From NCBI GenBank assembly GCA_016184235.1, contig JACPDC010000072.1:1-7162 (forward strand): a DNA stretch of 7,162 nucleotides, read 5' to 3'. Both the position numbers and the translations under genes were made by a program. Every line of letters starts with the position of its first letter. The stretch's first letter is position 1. This document shows positions 6,008 to 7,162 of this stretch, one piece after another. This DNA comes from Deltaproteobacteria bacterium. Lineage in GTDB: Bacteria; Desulfobacterota; Binatia; UBA9968. The notes below the pieces were generated by a model. It made no database searches. It was not told the DNA's origin and worked only from the letters and a program-made list of their open reading frames with translations.

Positions 6008-6035
6008 CTTTTGCCTTTTTACTTTTGACTTTTAC
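6008..6035. repeat. Array of four CTTTTNN heptamers
   Basis: CTTTTGC, CTTTTTA, CTTTTGA and CTTTTAC follow one another with no gaps, then a degenerate CTTAACC (6036-6042). The array lies in the spacer between the amidohydrolase stop (6049) and the LLM start (5946). The rest of the spacer holds the LLM ribosome binding region and no convincing promoter. On the transcribed strand it is an A-rich run of NNAAAAG units. There is no stem, so it is not an intrinsic terminator. Confidence 0.75.
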
Positions 6036-6048
6036 CTTAACCCCGCTT

Positions 6049-7131
6049 CTACATCCGGAAGAACCGCCTGGCGTTCTCGCCCAGGACCGCGGCCTTCTCG
6101 GCGCGCGTCATATCCGCGCGCTCGCCGGTTTCATGGATCATCTGCTTCGCCGCCACGAGATCCACTTCATGCGGGTAGTCGGAGGCGTAGGCAAAACAGC
6201 CCGCGCCCACCTGCTTGATGACATAGGGGAGGATCCACTCGTTCCCCTCGCAGCCGATGAGGATCTGGCCGCTGGAGAGATAATCGTTGAGCGATCTCTG
6301 TTTCCCCGTCGGCGTCGTATAGATGCTCTCGTCGCGATCCATCCGGTCTTTGAGCAGCAGGATCCAGGCGCAGCCGCCTTCGAAAAAGCCCATCCTGAGA
6401 TCCCGGTAGCGGTCGAAGACGCCGTGATAGACGAGCGAGACGAACTCCAATGCCAGCGGGACCGGATGCCTGAGCGTGCGCGCGGCCCAGGGGTCGGTGA
6501 AAGTATCCGCGCCCAGACCCAGGCTCGATCCCCCGTGGATGCCCAGCACGCAGCCCAGGTTCGCCGCCTCTTCGTAAACCGGCCAGTAGTAGTCGTGGCC
6601 TAAATGGAGCGGCAATCCGCGCGAGGGCAGCATGGCCCCCGGCAGTTTCAGATCGAGAACCAGACGGCGCAATTCCTTGACGGCGGCCTTGACGTCCTGC
6701 ATGGCGATCAGCCCCACGGGATGGAGTCTGGGATCCACCTTGCGGTAGCGCTCGGAGACATAGTCGTTGAAGGCGCGGCAAACCCGCGCCGCATAATCCG
6801 CCTGCTGGAAGAAGCCTGCCGATAATCCCTCGGAGGGAAACAGGACCGCCTGCGCGATCCCGGCCTGGTTCAGGAATTCCAGCCAGTCTTCGCCCGAGCC
6901 CCTGCGGTGGCTGCTGGCGTCGACGCGCGGGCGCGAAGGCTCGATGACCTCGCCGGTCCGCCCGACATTGCGCGGATAATGGATGGCGTCCAGACCCGCG
7001 AACACGCCCTGCCGATTGCGCGACGGATGGAGCGCGATCTCGCGATCCGCCTCGTCGAGAAACGGCGCCATCTCCGGGATCGACTCGATAATGTGACCAT
7101 CGCAATCAAAAACCATAATGTTTTCCGACAC
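6049..7131 (-). CDS. Amidohydrolase-2 (ACMSD-like) family metal-dependent hydrolase/decarboxylase
   Basis: The 360-residue TIM-barrel metalloprotein is of the amidohydrolase-related family that includes ACMSD and other non-oxidative decarboxylases as well as hydrolases. Visible landmarks are VFDCDGHIIES (7-17; the D-x-H strand-1 metal motif, His13), AVLFPSEGL (95-103), LHPVGLIAMQD (136-146), LGIHGG (196-201; His199, strand 5), GVFDRYRDLRMGFFEGGCAWI (from 237; Glu251 where many relatives have His) and YASDYPHEVD (315-324; Asp318, the strand-8 acid). The closing KAAVLGENARRFF is the family's standard C-terminal helix. It starts with GTG 7131, supported by GGAGGG (7144-7139) seven bases ahead; the internal ATG 7116 lacks such a site. 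It probably heads a transcript with the LLM gene downstream. The substrate is unknown, and the neighbouring UbiD and monooxygenases suggest ring-compound breakdown. Confidence 0.93.
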   Translation of the reverse strand: MSENIMVFDCDGHIIESIPEMAPFLDEADREIALHPSRNRQGVFAGLDAIHYPRNVGRTGEVIEPSRPRVDASSHRRGSGEDWLEFLNQAGIAQAVLFPSEGLSAGFFQQADYAARVCRAFNDYVSERYRKVDPRLHPVGLIAMQDVKAAVKELRRLVLDLKLPGAMLPSRGLPLHLGHDYYWPVYEEAANLGCVLGIHGGSSLGLGADTFTDPWAARTLRHPVPLALEFVSLVYHGVFDRYRDLRMGFFEGGCAWILLLKDRMDRDESIYTTPTGKQRSLNDYLSSGQILIGCEGNEWILPYVIKQVGAGCFAYASDYPHEVDLVAAKQMIHETGERADMTRAEKAAVLGENARRFFRM

Positions 7132-7138
7132 GGCCGTT

Positions 7139-7144
7139 CCCTCC
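7139..7144 (-). promoter_or_regulatory. Shine-Dalgarno GGAGGG that decides the GTG start of the amidohydrolase
   Basis: On the minus strand GGAGGG is followed by AACGGCC and then GTG (7131-7129). The seven-base spacing is ideal and makes GTG 7131 the better start than ATG 7116. Only 18 bases remain upstream in the window, too few to call a promoter. Confidence 0.65.
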
Positions 7145-7162
7145 GATTTCCTTGTATTACAC

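Noticed and set aside
5947..6048. Promoter for the second LLM gene
   Set aside because: Only a TTGCAC-like hexamer close to the ribosome binding region is visible and no properly spaced -10 follows; the heptamers have no promoter shape. Cotranscription from the amidohydrolase is more likely.
6167..7105. Minus-strand 312-codon frame within the amidohydrolase
   Set aside because: It overlaps the amidohydrolase in another frame, is extremely Arg/Gly-rich and shows no domain pattern.

Overview
The window is GC-rich (around 60% by eye, with stretches near 80% in the decarboxylase gene). It carries seven protein genes that I can support and no RNA genes, insertion sequences or CRISPR arrays. The gene mix is UbiD-type decarboxylase, two luciferase-like monooxygenases, a VOC-fold protein, an ACMSD-type amidohydrolase and an ornithine cyclodeaminase-like protein. 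This resembles metabolically versatile uncultured soil or sediment bacteria (Rokubacteria, Tectomicrobia, Binatia or deltaproteobacteria-like lineages). That placement is an impression from gene content, not a phylogenetic result.

Layout. (i) 2-706 (+): the 3' two thirds of an ornithine cyclodeaminase/mu-crystallin family gene, cut by the window edge. (ii) 764-1314 (+): a lower-GC two-gene cassette of small proteins overlapping by ATGA, which looks like a toxin-antitoxin pair. (iii) 1322-3113 (-): a two-gene operon, transcribed LLM flavin monooxygenase then VOC/glyoxalase-like protein, with a 19-base gap. (iv) 3114-3275: a divergent control region with an ACTTGT/ACAAGT inverted repeat, a palindromic array of TCAGCNN heptamers and a good sigma70-type promoter facing right. 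(v) 3276-4847 (+): a UbiD-family prenylated-FMN decarboxylase with a winged-helix-like C-terminal tail. (vi) 4831-5946 (-): a second LLM monooxygenase overlapping the UbiD 3' end by 17 bases. (vii) 5947-6048: an intergenic spacer with four CTTTTNN heptamers. (viii) 6049-7131 (-): an amidohydrolase-2 family gene starting with GTG and probably transcribed toward the second LLM gene.

Taken together, 1322-7131 reads as a catabolic or ring-modifying cluster: flavin-dependent oxygenation (two enzymes), prFMN-dependent (de)carboxylation, a possible VOC ring-cleavage or isomerase step, and hydrolysis or decarboxylation by a TIM-barrel metalloenzyme. The substrate cannot be read from sequence. No UbiX prenyltransferase, flavin reductase, transporter or regulator is in view. 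The least ordinary items are the small two-gene cassette with its unresolved 5' end and the two intergenic heptamer arrays, which share the plan of five constant bases plus two variable ones.
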